DNA of 64,000 nucleotides. Source: Lineus longissimus (taxonomy: Eukaryota; Nemertea; Pilidiophora; Heteronemertea; Lineidae). The position numbers were made by a program, and so were the translations under genes. The notes under the pieces are model-generated. The model saw nothing but the letters and a program-made list of their open reading frames with translations, was not told where the DNA came from and did not search any database. Positions 21,101 to 32,374 of the stretch are shown piece by piece (the stretch's first letter is position 1; every line of letters begins with the position of its first letter). The DNA lies in assembly GCF_910592395.1 (NCBI RefSeq), contig NC_088322.1:11279431-11343430 (forward strand), given 5' to 3'.

Positions 21101-24100
21101 CAGCAGTACTTACCAATATAGACAGCGAGGACTGTGAAGAATACTGCTCGCGGCATTCTGAATGCAAATCCTTCCAACGACTTGGAGATGCTGATAGAGT
21201 ATGCTATGTCTATGAGAAGAACAGTTGTCCTGATATTGACAGCACTCAAGAAGATATGACATACTGTGTCATGGTCGAGCAGCAATTAGGTATTTATTTC
21301 TCGTCTAAATGCAAAATGATCCGGATGAATGTGGTCCCATCCGGATAAAAAAAACATCGATCGAGGTAGTTTCAATCTAGATGCATCCGGATACATCCGA
21401 AAACCCAAATGGATACAAAATCCGGATTCATTTTACCTGGGCGCATGCACACTAACGTATTTTTTACACCTCCACAAGCAACAGGATCGAAAAGTTCCAC
21501 ATCTACAGAAATGCTTCCAGATGAAACCGGATTGCGTACAGCTGTGTATTTTAGGGCTTTTTCCTAATTTTGGATTGAATTGTTTGACTTTTCATTTTTA
21601 ACAAGATTGACCTTAACCTGTAGATTGAAACCTGTCACCCTTGCATGATAAGCCTTTCCAGGATCTGTCTTATCTTGTACCTCGTGGCAAACATATCCAC
21701 TCTCGATTAACTCTACTTTTAGAGGAGAACGAATGCTCGATTGGTCAACACGACTGCCATGTAAATGCCTCATGCGTCAATGCAGCTGGATTGTTAACTT
21801 GCAAATGTAAAACTGGGTTCACTGGGAACGGCCACACGTGCATAGGTAAGCATCCATGCTGGACTCGTATATTTCCAATTTCAGCTTCAACCTCGTTGGT
21901 TTTATTCATCACGTCAATTTCAGAGGTGTGCCTAGCTCAACTTACTTTTCATTTTGCTCTGCTTTTAGAAGTGAATGAATGCTCGACTGGTCAACACGAC
22001 TGCCATGTAAACGCCTCATGCGTCAATACCGCTGGATCGTTTACTTGCAAATGTAAGACTGGCTTCACCGGCGACGGCCGCACGTGCATAGGTAAGCATT
22101 CCATGCTGGGACCCTCTATTTCAAGTTCAATTTATTCAAAAGAATTCATTAGAATGATCGTTCAAACATTTCCCAAGCTTATCTAATGATTGCGTTTGAG
22201 AAGGTTCAACCTCGTTGGTTTTACTCATCACGTCAATTTCAGAAGTGTGCCTAGCTCAACCTACTTTTCATTTTGCTCTGCTTTTAGAAGTGAATGAATG
22301 CTCGACTGGTCAACACGACTGTCATGTAAGCGCCTCGTGCGTCAATACCGCCGGATCGTTTACTTGCAAATGTAAGACTGGCTTCACCGGCGACGGCCGC
22401 ACGTGCATAGGTAAGCATTCCATGCTGGGACCGTCTATTTCAAGTTCAATTTACTCAAAAGAATTCAACACCATGATCGTTCAAACATTTCCAAAACTTA
22501 TGTCTAGGATGCGTTTGAGAAGCTTCAGCCTTGTTGGTTTTACTCATCACGTCAATTTCAGAAGTGTGCCTAGCTCAACCTACTTTTCATTTTGCTCTGC
22601 TTTTAGAAGTGAATGAATGCTCGACTGGTCAACACGACTGTCATGTAAACGCCTCATGCGTCAATACCGCCGGATCGTTTACTTGCAAATGTAAGACTGG
22701 CTTCACCGGCGACGGCCTCACGTGCATAGGTAAGCATTCCATGCTGGGACCGTCTATTTCAAAAGAATTCATCAGAATGATCGTTCAAATCAAACATTTT
22801 ACAAACTCATGTCTAGGATGCGTTTGAGAAGCTTCAGCCTCGTTGGTTTTACTCATCACGTCAATTTCAGAAGTGTGCCAAGCTCAACCTACTTTTCATT
22901 TTGCTCTGCTTTTAGAAGTGAATGAATGCTCGACTGGTCAACACGACTGCCATGTAAACGCCTCATGCGTCAATACCGCCGGATCGTTTACTTGCAAATG
23001 TAAGACTGGCTTCACCGGCGACGGCCGCACGTGCATAGGTAAGCATTCCATGCTGGGACCCTCTATTTCAAGTTCAATTTATTCAAAAGAATTCATCAGA
23101 ATGATCGTTCAAACATTTCCCAAGCTTATCTAATGATTGCGTTTGAGAAGGTTCAACCTCGTTGGTTTTACTCATCACGTCAATTTCAGAAGTGTGCCTA
23201 GCTCAACCTACTTTTCATTTTGCTCTGCTTTTAGAAGTGAATGAATGCTCAACTGGTCAACACGACTGCCATGTAAACGCCTCATGCGTCAATACCGCCG
23301 GATCGTTTACTTGCAAATGTAAGACTGGCTTCACCGGCGACGGCCTCACGTGCATAGGTAAGCATTCCATGCTGGGATCGTCTATTTCAAAAGAATTCAT
23401 CAGAATGATCGTTCAAATCAAACATTTTACAAACTCATGTCTAGGATGCGTTTGAGAAGCTTCAGCCTCGTTGGTTTTACTCATCACGTCAATTTCAGAA
23501 GTGTGCCAAGCTCAATCTACTTTTCATTTTGCTCTGCTTTTAGAATTAAATGTATGCTCGACTGGTCAACACGACTGCCATGTAAACGCCTCGTGCGTCA
23601 ATACCGCTGGATCGTTTACTTGCAAATGTAAGACTGGCTTCACCGGCGACGGCCGCACGTGCATAGGTAAGTATTCCATGCTGGGACCGTCTATTTCAAT
23701 TTATTTCAAAAGAATTCATCAGAATGATCGTTCAAACATTTTACAAACTCATGTTTAGGATGCGTTTGTGAAGCTTCATCCTCGTTCATTTAACTCATCA
23801 CGTCAATTTCAGAAGTGTGCCTAACTCAATCTACTTTTCATTTTGCTCTGCTTTTAGAAGTGAATGAATGCTCGACTGGTCAACACGACTGTCATGTAAA
23901 CGCCTCATGCGTCAATACCGCTGGATCGTTTACTTGCAAATGTAAAACTGGCTTCACCGGCGACGGCCGCACGTGCATAGGTAAGCATTCCATGCTGGGA
24001 CCCTCTATTTCAAGTTCAATTTATTCAAAAGAATTCATCAGAATAATCGTTCAAACATTTCCCAAGCTTATCTAATGATTGCGTTTGAGAAGGTTCAACC

Positions 24101-27100
24101 TCGTTGGTTTTACTCATCACGTCAATTTCAGAAGTGTGCCTAGCTCAACCTACTTTTCATTTTGCTCTGCTTTTAGAAGTGAATGAATGCTCGACTGGTC
24201 AACACGACTGTCATGTAAGCGCCTCGTGCGTCAATACCGCCGGATCGTTTACTTGCAAATGTAAGACTGGCTTCACCGGCGACGGCCGCACGTGCATAGG
24301 TAAGCATTCCATGCTGGGACCGTCTATTTCAAGTTCAATTTACTCAAAAGAATTCAACACCATGATCGTTCAAACATTTCCAAAACTTATGTCTAGGATG
24401 CGTTTGAGAAGCTTCAGCCTTGTTGGTTTTACTCATCACGTCAATTTCAGAAGTGTGCCTAGCTCAACCTACTTTTCATTTTGCTCTGCTTTTAGAAGTG
24501 AATGAATGCTCGACTGGTCAACACGACTGTCATGTAAACGCCTCATGCGTCAATACCGCCGGATCGTTTACTTGCAAATGTAAGACTGGCTTCACCGGCG
24601 ACGGCCTCACGTGCATAGGTAAGCATTCCATGCTGGGACCGTCTATTTCAAAAGAATTCATCAGAATGATCGTTCAAACATTTTACCAACTCATGTCTAG
24701 GATGCGTTTGAGAAGGTTCAACCTCGTTGGTTTTACTCATCACGTCAATTTCAGAAGTGTGCCTAACTCAATCTACTTTTCATTTTGCTCTGCTTTTAGA
24801 AGTGAATGAATGCTCGACTGGTCAACACGACTGTCATTTAAACGCCTCATGCGTCAATACCGCTGGATCGTTTACTTGCAAATGTAAGACTGGCTTCACC
24901 GGCGACGGTCGCACGTGCATAGGTAAGCATTCCATGCTGGGACCGTCTACTTGGAGTTCAATTTATTTCAAAAGAATTCATCAGAATGATCGTTCAAACA
25001 TTTTACCAACTCATGTCTAGGATGCGTTTGAGAAGGTTCAACCTCGTTGGTTTTACTCATCACGTCAATTTCAGAGGTGTGCCTAGCTCAACCTACTTTT
25101 CATTTTGCTCTGCTTTTAGAAGTGAATGAATGCTCGACTGGTCAACACGACTGCCATGTAAACGCCTCATGCGTCAATACCGCTGGATCGTTTACTTGCA
25201 AATGTAAAACTGGCTTCACCGGGGACGGCCGCACGTGCATAGGTAAGTTCATGCATGTAATGGTGAAACCAGCTGTCATAAAGCCTGCGACACTTGATCA
25301 TAGATAACTGATTCCAAGGATTGTCCTATCTTGTGGCTCGAGGCAAACCTACATGTATGTAAATTATTTGAAAGACTCTGCACGGGCCAAGTTTTCTCTA
25401 TTCTACTTAATGTGAATGCTCAGCAATGAAGTAAGTGATGGTGTAAAATTTGCGGATGGCAACGTCCGAACGCGACTCAATCATTGGCATCTTGCCTGCA
25501 ACACCAGGGGTCCGGCCAGGGGTCCGATCTAAATCACGTATAAGGATAAATTGATAAATGTTTGTAGAATAAGTCAACGACAACGTAAATGTATTTTGTT
25601 TATTATCATGTTGGTTTCGAAGATCTTTCTAATATCGAGTGGCCTTGTTGAGTATCACATGTCCAAGCTCCATGATTCAGCGCTGTTTCGCAATATCTCC
25701 TCCTACCCATTGACTCCTGGGTGAAGATCTAGAGGAGCAAGAAATAGTACCTTGTTCATGCAGGACACAAAGACGAAACAGTGATGATCCTGTTAAGAAC
25801 CCGCAACCTCCTGATTATGAGCCTGGCGCTCTACACTCTTAAAATTAAGTAGTAAAAATAACTATTTCATAGCAATTTTTTAGACTACGGCTGTGAAATT
25901 TGTTGTTTTAGCTATCAAAATAGTGATTCTTAACCATTTTGATGGTACTTTTTACTACTTTTTTTAAGTTGGAACAATTAATTAATGGGTTGGTTTTTAC
26001 TGATTCTACTGTTCCTGCAATAGAAACTACCACAAATTAGTTGCTTTAACTAATCAATTTTAAGAGTGTAACCATCATGCTACTGATCTCAATAATAGTA
26101 CTCCCCTCAATAATAGACAAAAACTTGTTTCTTCTTCAGACGTAAATGAATGCGATGATGAACCAGGGCCATGTGATGAGAATGCTGAGTGCATCAATCA
26201 GCCGGGATCATACACCTGTTCATGTAACACTGGCTACATCGGACATGGTCACACTTGTTCTGGTGAGAATAATTCACGTAGCACAATGTCTCCCAAAAAC
26301 GTACAATGTTACGTGTTGTATAAACTGCTGATATGGCCTACATGTACGCCGTTCGCTTACAAAGTGAGAATTTGTAACTGAAGATAAAAATTTCGAATTG
26401 CGTAAATACGAACTGATTTTCAATTTTAGTATTGCCGTTGTGTATACATACTATATACAAATGCTTTACCAAGTTTCAGCCAAATCGCACGCATGATGTG
26501 CACTATACGCCATTGTGTATCACTGCATTGCGGGATTTTCCTGACCCACGATTGAATACCAACGTGTACCCCTTATAGAAAAAGTGTCCATGCATGGGAG
26601 GCCGTACATCTTCATGTAATGTCATCCAACTTCAGAATGTACACGTTCATGCATACGAAACTGTCCAAGTCAAACGAAAAGTATCGAAGATTTTCGACAT
26701 TGGATGATTTGTAGATTCATTATAAACATATAAAATAACGAATGCATGGACATGTTACAAGTAAATCTATGTTACAAGACTCTTGTATTACATTTTCTTC
26801 AGACGTAGATGAATGTAAGACAAACCAACATGCCTGTAATGAACATGCGGAGTGCGCTAACACTCCCGGTTCTTACATCTGTGAATGCCAGCCAGGTTAT
26901 AACGGTGATGGAAGGATTTGCACGCCCATGGCTTTAGAAAGTGATGAGAATGCCACGCCCGCTCAAAACACAGGTAAACAAATGAGTGATGACAGTGTAT
27001 CCTGCGGATATCGAACAGTTTTAAGAACTACAGTAGGCTAGTAAAAAGCTACTAATCTGGCAGTTCCTCTTACACCGACAGTAAAATCAGTGGAATTGGT

Positions 27101-28295
27101 ACAAATCACATGTAGCAGTTAAACTTAACATTGATCAGGTTTTTTTTAAATGTATGATTGGACGGAGGGCAGCGCCACTGATTTTGACATTCTCTCCTCT
27201 GCAGTAGCCTAGTACTATTTTGTTTTGGGTGAATTTTGATGAAATCTTTAGGTCAACATGTACATATCGACGCCGTTAAACTGAGAAATACACCAGTAAT
27301 GATTTATCCTGCGAATTCGTAACAGTAGGCTGTTACTTATACTATACATGTGGTGCCGTTGCTATACCGACCCCATTCGTTTCCTTTTTAAAGCTTCACA
27401 GTTCAAATTCCGAATCGGGCCTTACAGACGTGACTTTGCTCGCACAGTATGTGTGAGGTTGGAAGCAAGGCTACCAGTCGTTTTATCAAAGGAATTCAAT
27501 AACCAGATAGCGGCTTTTCTTAGTGTGCACGAGATACCTTTGGTTTGGATTGGCCTCAGAGAGAGAAATAGTAAGTTAACGTATCAATTCACATTTTACT
27601 AAAATATGTGGTTTTAGCAGAACAAAAAAGTGATTTTTCTTATTGTTTGGTTGTTACGCCTGAAAACCCATTAAAAAGAGAATTACTCGATGATGTCCCC
27701 AGCGGCCGATCACATGTCATCAATTCTTTAACTAGAAATTAAGATAGAGGTAGACGTTGCACCAAGGTACTATTTTAACACTTGGTTAGTCTTCACATTG
27801 TTTGCATTCATCGTCGTGATGGCCCGTAATCCAGAGTGCTCCAGTACTCAAATAGCACAAACATAAATCTGTTTTCTGTCCCCGCTATTTCTCGTGTTCA
27901 AAGGACGCTCAGCTCATCTTTTTTATTGCAGTTTTAATTGAATTGTCAAATTTAAGTATTGATCTTGATGCAAGATTTTAGAAGTTTCTGTGAGTTAGCG
28001 AGATGATCTCGGGAAAAGAGGTGACATTTTCAAGAAATTCTACATGTACCTCGAACCGAGGAATACCCGCGAGAAATATTGAATCAAAGGAAAAAAAGTA
28101 ATGGGGTTTGTGTCCATTTCAGGCGGTGCATATAAATGGGTGACGCAAAAGAAATTTCATTATGGATTGCATTACAATGAGTTTGCTGGAGAACCTAACA
28201 CGGATGATGATCCGTGCGTCGTCATTGACACCAAAGGGAAATGGCACCACAAGCCATGCGACGAAAGATATCCGACCTTATGCCAAGTACCGTGA
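18138..28295 (+). CDS. Type II membrane Apple/PAN-EGF(14)-C-type lectin protein
   Basis: Twenty-one exons join in frame to 955 codons: 18138-18265, 18582-18658, 19308-19322, 19631-19894, 21026-21289, twelve EGF exons of exactly 123 bases (21723, 21969, 22288, 22607, 22916, 23235, 23544, 23858, 24177, 24496, 24800, 25130), 26140-26262, 26803-26973, 27394-27570, 28123-28295. Residues 1-43 form a cytoplasmic tail ending PLLRRRKR; 44-68 are one hydrophobic helix with no signal peptide, hence type II. Two 88-residue six-cysteine Apple/PAN-like modules follow, then 14 EGF modules (C-x-N-x4-F/Y-x-C-x-C) and a C-type lectin domain with WIGL, EPN and four cysteines. Every boundary from exon 3 to the lectin domain is phase 1, the classic exon-shuffling pattern. 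A surface adhesion or recognition role is inferred. I know no named orthologue. The splice model is by eye; the small exon 3 is least certain. Confidence 0.85.
18583..18657 (+). other. Signal-anchor exon of the lectin gene
   Basis: Encodes [18 protein letters not shown] and onward to CYFLI, 25 uncharged residues directly after the basic RRRKR tail. The positive-inside rule predicts an N-in, C-out type II topology, placing all Apple, EGF and lectin modules outside the cell. Confidence 0.85.
18718..18975. repeat. Foldback MITE, family with inverted GGTTGACCAT ends
   Basis: Starts GGGTTGACCATAGGC and ends GGTGACTGTCAACCC. Inner arms include TTTGGCTAGAA and CTCATTC..GAAGTGAA in inverted orientation, so the whole unit folds on itself. 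A second copy is at 59032-59241. It lies in the intron after the signal-anchor exon. Confidence 0.75.
20826..20875. repeat. Two-copy 25-base tandem repeat
   Basis: TACGGAAAAAACGGATAAG occurs twice in direct succession within the intron between the two Apple-type exons. No function is suggested. Confidence 0.7.
21723..25252 (+). repeat. Tandem array of twelve EGF exons
   Basis: Twelve 123-base phase 1-1 exons, each with the acceptor TGCTTTTAG (CTACTTTTAG in the first) and a GTAAG donor. The introns are also near-identical, so exon plus intron of roughly 250-320 bases is the unit. Exons 3 and 4 and their introns recur as exons 9 and 10 at a constant offset of 1889 bases, showing a larger secondary duplication. 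Exon 1 is most diverged ([14 protein letters not shown]). Exon 7 has ELNVC instead of EVNEC. Exons 3 and 9 have HVSAS instead of HVNAS and so lose an N-glycosylation sequon. Confidence 0.92.
25315..25490 (+). pseudogene. Decayed EGF exon
   Basis: TCCTATCTTGTGGCTCGAGG matches the intron before EGF exon 1 (CTTATCTTGTACCTCGTGG). It is followed by GTGAATGCTCAGCAATG and GGCAACGTCCGAACG, decayed counterparts of the EGF exon start and end. The middle, with most cysteines, is lost. It lies in the intron between EGF 12 and EGF 13. Confidence 0.55.
25832..26070. repeat. MITE with ACACTCTTAAAATT inverted ends
   Basis: Starts TACACTCTTAAAATTAAGTA and ends CAATTTTAAGAGTGTA, terminal inverted repeats of about 15 bases enclosing an AT-rich, non-coding centre. 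About 239 bases, intronic in the lectin gene. Confidence 0.75.
26341..26577. repeat. Diverged TTAA-type MITE copy
   Basis: Shares the ordered words CGAATTGCG, TATTGCCGTTGTGTATA, ATACAAATG, CCAAGTTT, CACTATACGCCATTGTGTATC and GTGTACCCCTT with the array copy at 3712-3948, but at lower identity. This is an older insertion within the lectin gene intron. Confidence 0.6.
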
Positions 28296-29018
28296 TGAAA
28301 GCCAGAGACCCAAGTCGAATTTCCGATAGAATTCTTATGATATTCTTACATGTAGTAACAAATGCAAGATCGTATTCAGTATTGTGCATATGCATGTACA
28401 TGTATATGTGCATGTACAATCTGTGCAGGAATCCTGTAAGATTCTTAATTGAGATATTCACTATTAACCAAGTAAAGTAATCTGACAAATATCACAACTT
28501 AGTTCTGAAAGTTCGGTGCTTTTCTTGGCCCATCCGATATATGTTTTTCTCGCCACGAAATATGTACCTCCGTCACGAGTCCTACTTGCTATTGAGTTGA
28601 ATCATTATTTTCATGTAGTCAGCTTTTTGCGCTGCCCCTGCAAATATGATAGAAATATGTGTCACTAGGACTGAGCCAATCTTTCTCTGCCAAAGGGGGG
28701 GGGGGCTTTCGAATCATCCTGTCATTCTGCAATTCGGGGTTCATCAAAATAGTCAAGCGCAAAGCCGTGGATTTTATATATCACAAGAGAAAAAGAAACG
28801 TGGTAACTGTATGTTTACAATATGTAGGCCTATAACTTCCATGACGATGCGAACAATCATACTATACCTATCCCGCCCTCGCAAGACCACCGCTTATCCC
28901 AAAAACTACCCCAAATCAATTTCTCACTTACCAAAAAAAGACATCTACCAAACTACAACTACCACTTATACCCCAAATAAAACCACTGCTTCTACCCCTA
29001 TAAAACCACCACTTACCC
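28296..29018. other. Intergenic between convergent genes
   Basis: Tail-to-tail interval of about 720 bases between the lectin gene and the minus-strand secreted-protein gene. It has a G11 run near 28697-28707, ATGTACATGTA-type words near 28390, and a low-complexity ACCACTTA..CCCC tract from about 28880. No clear AATAAA was seen close to the lectin stop. Confidence 0.6.
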
Positions 29019-31735
29019 TCATACTTTCAAGCACCAACAAAACCGCCACTTACCCCCAATCCACTTAGTCAATGTCGAGCCGCCGGCAAACCAGAATGTT
29101 GGGATAGGCTGATTCTCATAGCTGCACAAACCGGGTTCATTGTCTACGACAATCAACCAGCCAAGATCTGAATCACATTGCATGTTTAACGAATTTATGT
29201 AGAATCTTCTGGCGATGTTGACCGATCTTTAGTTAAAAAATAAGACACATTAGAAAATGGTATTCACCGGTAACGTGCATTCAGCCATGTTGACGTGAGT
29301 TCCAGGCTGACATTAATGTCAACAACTGCTTCATGTACGATATCCTACAAACCGATGATTTTTTGATTTTTTACCACCCTACCTTATACATGTATAGCCT
29401 ATACATGTACATTTGTACTTACATGTCAAAACTTCCCATCATACTGAAGTAACTGTGCGGCTGACTTCTCAAGTCTGTCCACGATGATGACAAGACGTTG
29501 CTAGAGCTAAACCAGGATGTCTTGTTGGTGTCCTGGCCTTTGAAGATGATATGGGCTTCTCCTCTTGTGGACATGGACAAACCATTGTCGGACTGATGAA
29601 GGGACAGTATGACCTGCAAATGCGGCGTGCACATTAACAAACATCTTGCCCGGGGCATGGTCAGATATTGCATTGAATATTGATATTAAGTGCTTTCCCA
29701 TTCCTGTTCAAAGCGCTTTTGGGACAACATATTATTAGCCCGGTCTCCGCAGAAATCGATCAGGGGATTCAAGGAGCAACCAGAAGGCGCTCACTTGAAC
29801 TCGACCAGCAATGGTAGTAGGGGAACCAAGCTGGGAGTTGAATCCACGACTTCTTTCTTAATCAAGGGGCCGACTCTCTTCCACTGCGCTACCGCTGCTC
29901 ATTTAGTCGATTTGTTGATGCCAAACTATCTTCTCATCTGTGAACAGTCCAGTTTGACGCTGGACCAACAAAATATTGACATTCGGCCTATGTTGGTGTT
30001 GATGCTGAGAGGTCTATATTCTTGCCCCGCATGCTACTTCAAGTAGAGTTGTTTTTGGTAAACAGATCCACCAAGTGTTTCGGCAAGAACAAATTAAACA
30101 AGATGTTTTTCAAATCTTTCTAGATTTTGATTGTTTTCATTTAATGTGCAATTTGATGATTGAAACTACTGTAAAGTGAAAATGGATTTGGCAGCCGGCT
30201 GCTTGGTAACAATGCATAGCCCAAACGTTGCTGTGCTGTTGGTTAAAAAAAATCGATACTTACGACTTGGTTCTAGTCTACATTTTAGCTCCACCCAAGT
30301 AGTTTTGGAGAGACAATCAACACCGGCAGTGAGGTATCAATTTCTATTCTAAAGTATCTCAAATCAAATTCCAAATACATGTAATGTGGTTTTAAATGCT
30401 TTTTGGCTGCCTGACCGTAGCCGCTGAATTCAAAACGAGGCTTCATTGGCGCATAGTCCATTTACACTGTCAAGTGCTGTTTATTCTGAATCGAGGTGTT
30501 TCAGAAATATACGTATGCCTATTCGACAACAGACCGATCGACTTCTCACTCATTATTTCATACGTGGCGCATTGTATAAATACATCTGGTAACTGTTTGC
30601 CTTGATAACAGAACAATTGAGCTAGCTCATCTTGAATGAGATTTCAATTCTATATTTCAATCCGAATGACATACTCATCAAAGTGACACCAACATTTACT
30701 ACCGAGAGTGGTTTCACGTGACATCACAAAATGCCATCATGGCATTGACCGTGCCGGAAACAATGATTTATAGCAATATCTTAGCTGGTTTTGTTTCTGA
30801 TGTGTGAACGCACAGTTGTCTAGTCAGCAATGTGTACCTGCTAGGTTTCCATTACACGTATAGTAAATTAAGATCATGGAGAAGAATATGCTAAAAGTTT
30901 GGTTTCAAATTATACTAACCTTTCCGATCCCGATATTATCCCAGTCTTCGACCAATTCGCTCTTGTAATGGCATTGACATATTGTATCATTGTACTTCAC
31001 GTCCGGGTTCGTAAAGGAGGTGCCATTCCACAAGTCGAATACTTTCGCTCCGCATCCTTGCTTACCAATAAAGACGATGAGCCAACCATCCTCTGAAGTG
31101 AGAATCAAAGAACATACTTATTAAAGTCCAGAAGGCTCACTCGAAGTTTTAAATCAAAAAATTAATTTGTCTTATATACCTTCACTACTTACAATGTATA
31201 AGCCTAAAAACACCATCAGACACTTAGGGTGTTATAAAAGATCATAGTTTCAGTATACATGTACAATGTATATATGCATGTACGGCTTTGATAGCGCCCA
31301 CCGTATATTCCAGACACATCGAAAGAACCCCTGTCCTGAGGACATTTTCTACTTCTTCACCGGTTTCTTATATTTACAGTAAAAGCCATTTGTAACTGTT
31401 AGCCATGTATGCTAAAATAAAAGAAGTGACGTTTAGTTTTCCATACCTTTCATGGCCGTTACAACTTCGATTTCAGCCTTTCCGTACATGACACCCGAAT
31501 CAGCTAATCCGACGCACCATTTTCCGTTTGTCCGATACGTTACGGCAGCGCACGAAACATTAGTATTGCAAATGGACACGCATTCCAGCAATGACCTCAG
31601 TTTCCCCGAAAACACTTCTGTGCCGTAGAACTCCCGGTTTTTATAAACACGGAAAGTTGTACCTTCGAATAGGAAACTTCGGAATAAGCTTGGTGAAAAT
31701 ATAACCATTGCAATTGTGAATCGTATCCAAGACAT
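29019..31735 (-). CDS. Secreted PAN-like protein with an invertebrate GWL..V-type domain
   Basis: Four exons join in frame to 286 residues: 31447-31735, 30920-31092, 29423-29613, 29019-29226 (phases 1, 0, 2; donors GTATGG, GTTAGT, GTAAGT). Residues 1 to about 22 (MSWIRFTIAMVIFSPSLF) are a signal peptide. Exon 1 then has a short cysteine-bearing PAN-like stretch (LLECVSICNTNVSC, WCVG). The rest reads EDGWLIVFIG, HYKSELVEDWDNI, FKGQDTNKTSWFSSS, RRFYIN, DLGWLIVVDNEPGLC and STLTKW. I recall this pattern from a widespread uncharacterised domain of mollusc, brachiopod and lancelet secreted proteins; that is memory, not a search. The acceptors are TTCAG, TGCAG and TAAAG. Function is unknown. The last exon boundary is less certain because GTAAGT also occurs just before the stop. 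Confidence 0.8.
29690..29905 (-). mobile_element. tRNA-derived SINE
   Basis: Read on the minus strand from 29905, it begins with a tRNA-like head: GCGGTAGCGCAGTGGAAGAG matches the A box TRGCNNAGYGG, and GTGGATTCAACTCC lies in the B-box position. The body follows, with GAGACCGGGCTAATAATATG and then AAAGCGCTTTGAACAGG near its 3' end. The anticodon arm is not tRNA-like, so this is not a functional tRNA. It sits in intron 2 of the minus-strand gene, in the same orientation. Confidence 0.65.
30283..30372. repeat. Fragment of a foldback MITE family
   Basis: ATTTTAGCTCCACCC and CAATTTCTATTCTAAA occur in the same order and spacing as in the reverse strand of the foldback element at 35774-35946, so this is a partial or diverged member. 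Confidence 0.5.
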
Positions 31736-32212
31736 GTCGGGCGGGTTCGACGCGCGGCTCGCATCGACGACTTTCAGTCATGTACAAGGTGTAACATGGA
31801 AAACGCCGATAATGGAAAATGCGTTTAAATATTTATCATAGAAGTCAATTAAAATTCAATTATTGTTGTATGAATTCAATTTTTCAAATTTATTTTCCAC
31901 TAACCATAAATGCAGAGAAGACAAGTTTACAAATGTTGCAATAATAACAAAGAGAGGTCGTGTCGCTGCAGGTCAAAAGGAATTTGGCCAGTTTTACAAG
32001 ATTTTTGCTTTGGAATAATTTTTTCATTTTGATGACATTTGGTTCGGAAAATGTTGATAGAGAATCTTTTCTGATTTTTGTAACAGCATGACATCAATGA
32101 ATAAATGAGAAACAGCCTGATACACAATGAAATAATGGGTCTCCTTGTTGCAAGCCCGTATGTCTCCCCAATCTTTCCAATTGAAGCTGTGGTTACAAAG
32201 GAATTTCACAGG
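31736..32212. other. Intergenic, upstream of the minus-strand secreted gene
   Basis: AT-rich, no convincing open frame. It presumably contains the minus-strand promoter. Nothing specific is recognised. Confidence 0.5.
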
Positions 32213-32374
32213 CTATACCCAAAAGCACCCGAGTGGGATTTCTGAGGTACCAGACCAAACCCGAGATTTGAAACACCCTCCACCCCCTGCGGTCTCGGGG
32301 GTTACCGAGCCAAAGACGATCCCTCAGGTTAATTCTGATACCTCAGAAATTCTACTCGTGTATTTTGAGTATTT
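32213..32374. repeat. Foldback MITE, about 160 bases
   Basis: The left arm ATACCCAAAAGCACCCGAGT..ATTTCTGAGGTACCAGA pairs with the right arm TCTGATACCTCAGAAATTCT..ACTCGTGTATTTTGAGTAT. Arms are about 45 bases with a few mismatches and indels, around a GC-rich centre. Confidence 0.7.

Noticed and set aside
28646-29068. 140-codon plus-strand open frame rich in Thr and Pro
   Set aside because: Low-complexity ACC/CCC repeats, overlapping the better supported last exon of the minus-strand gene.
29818-29905. A functional tRNA gene on the minus strand
   Set aside because: A and B boxes are recognisable, but the anticodon arm and acceptor stem do not pair. SINE origin fits better.
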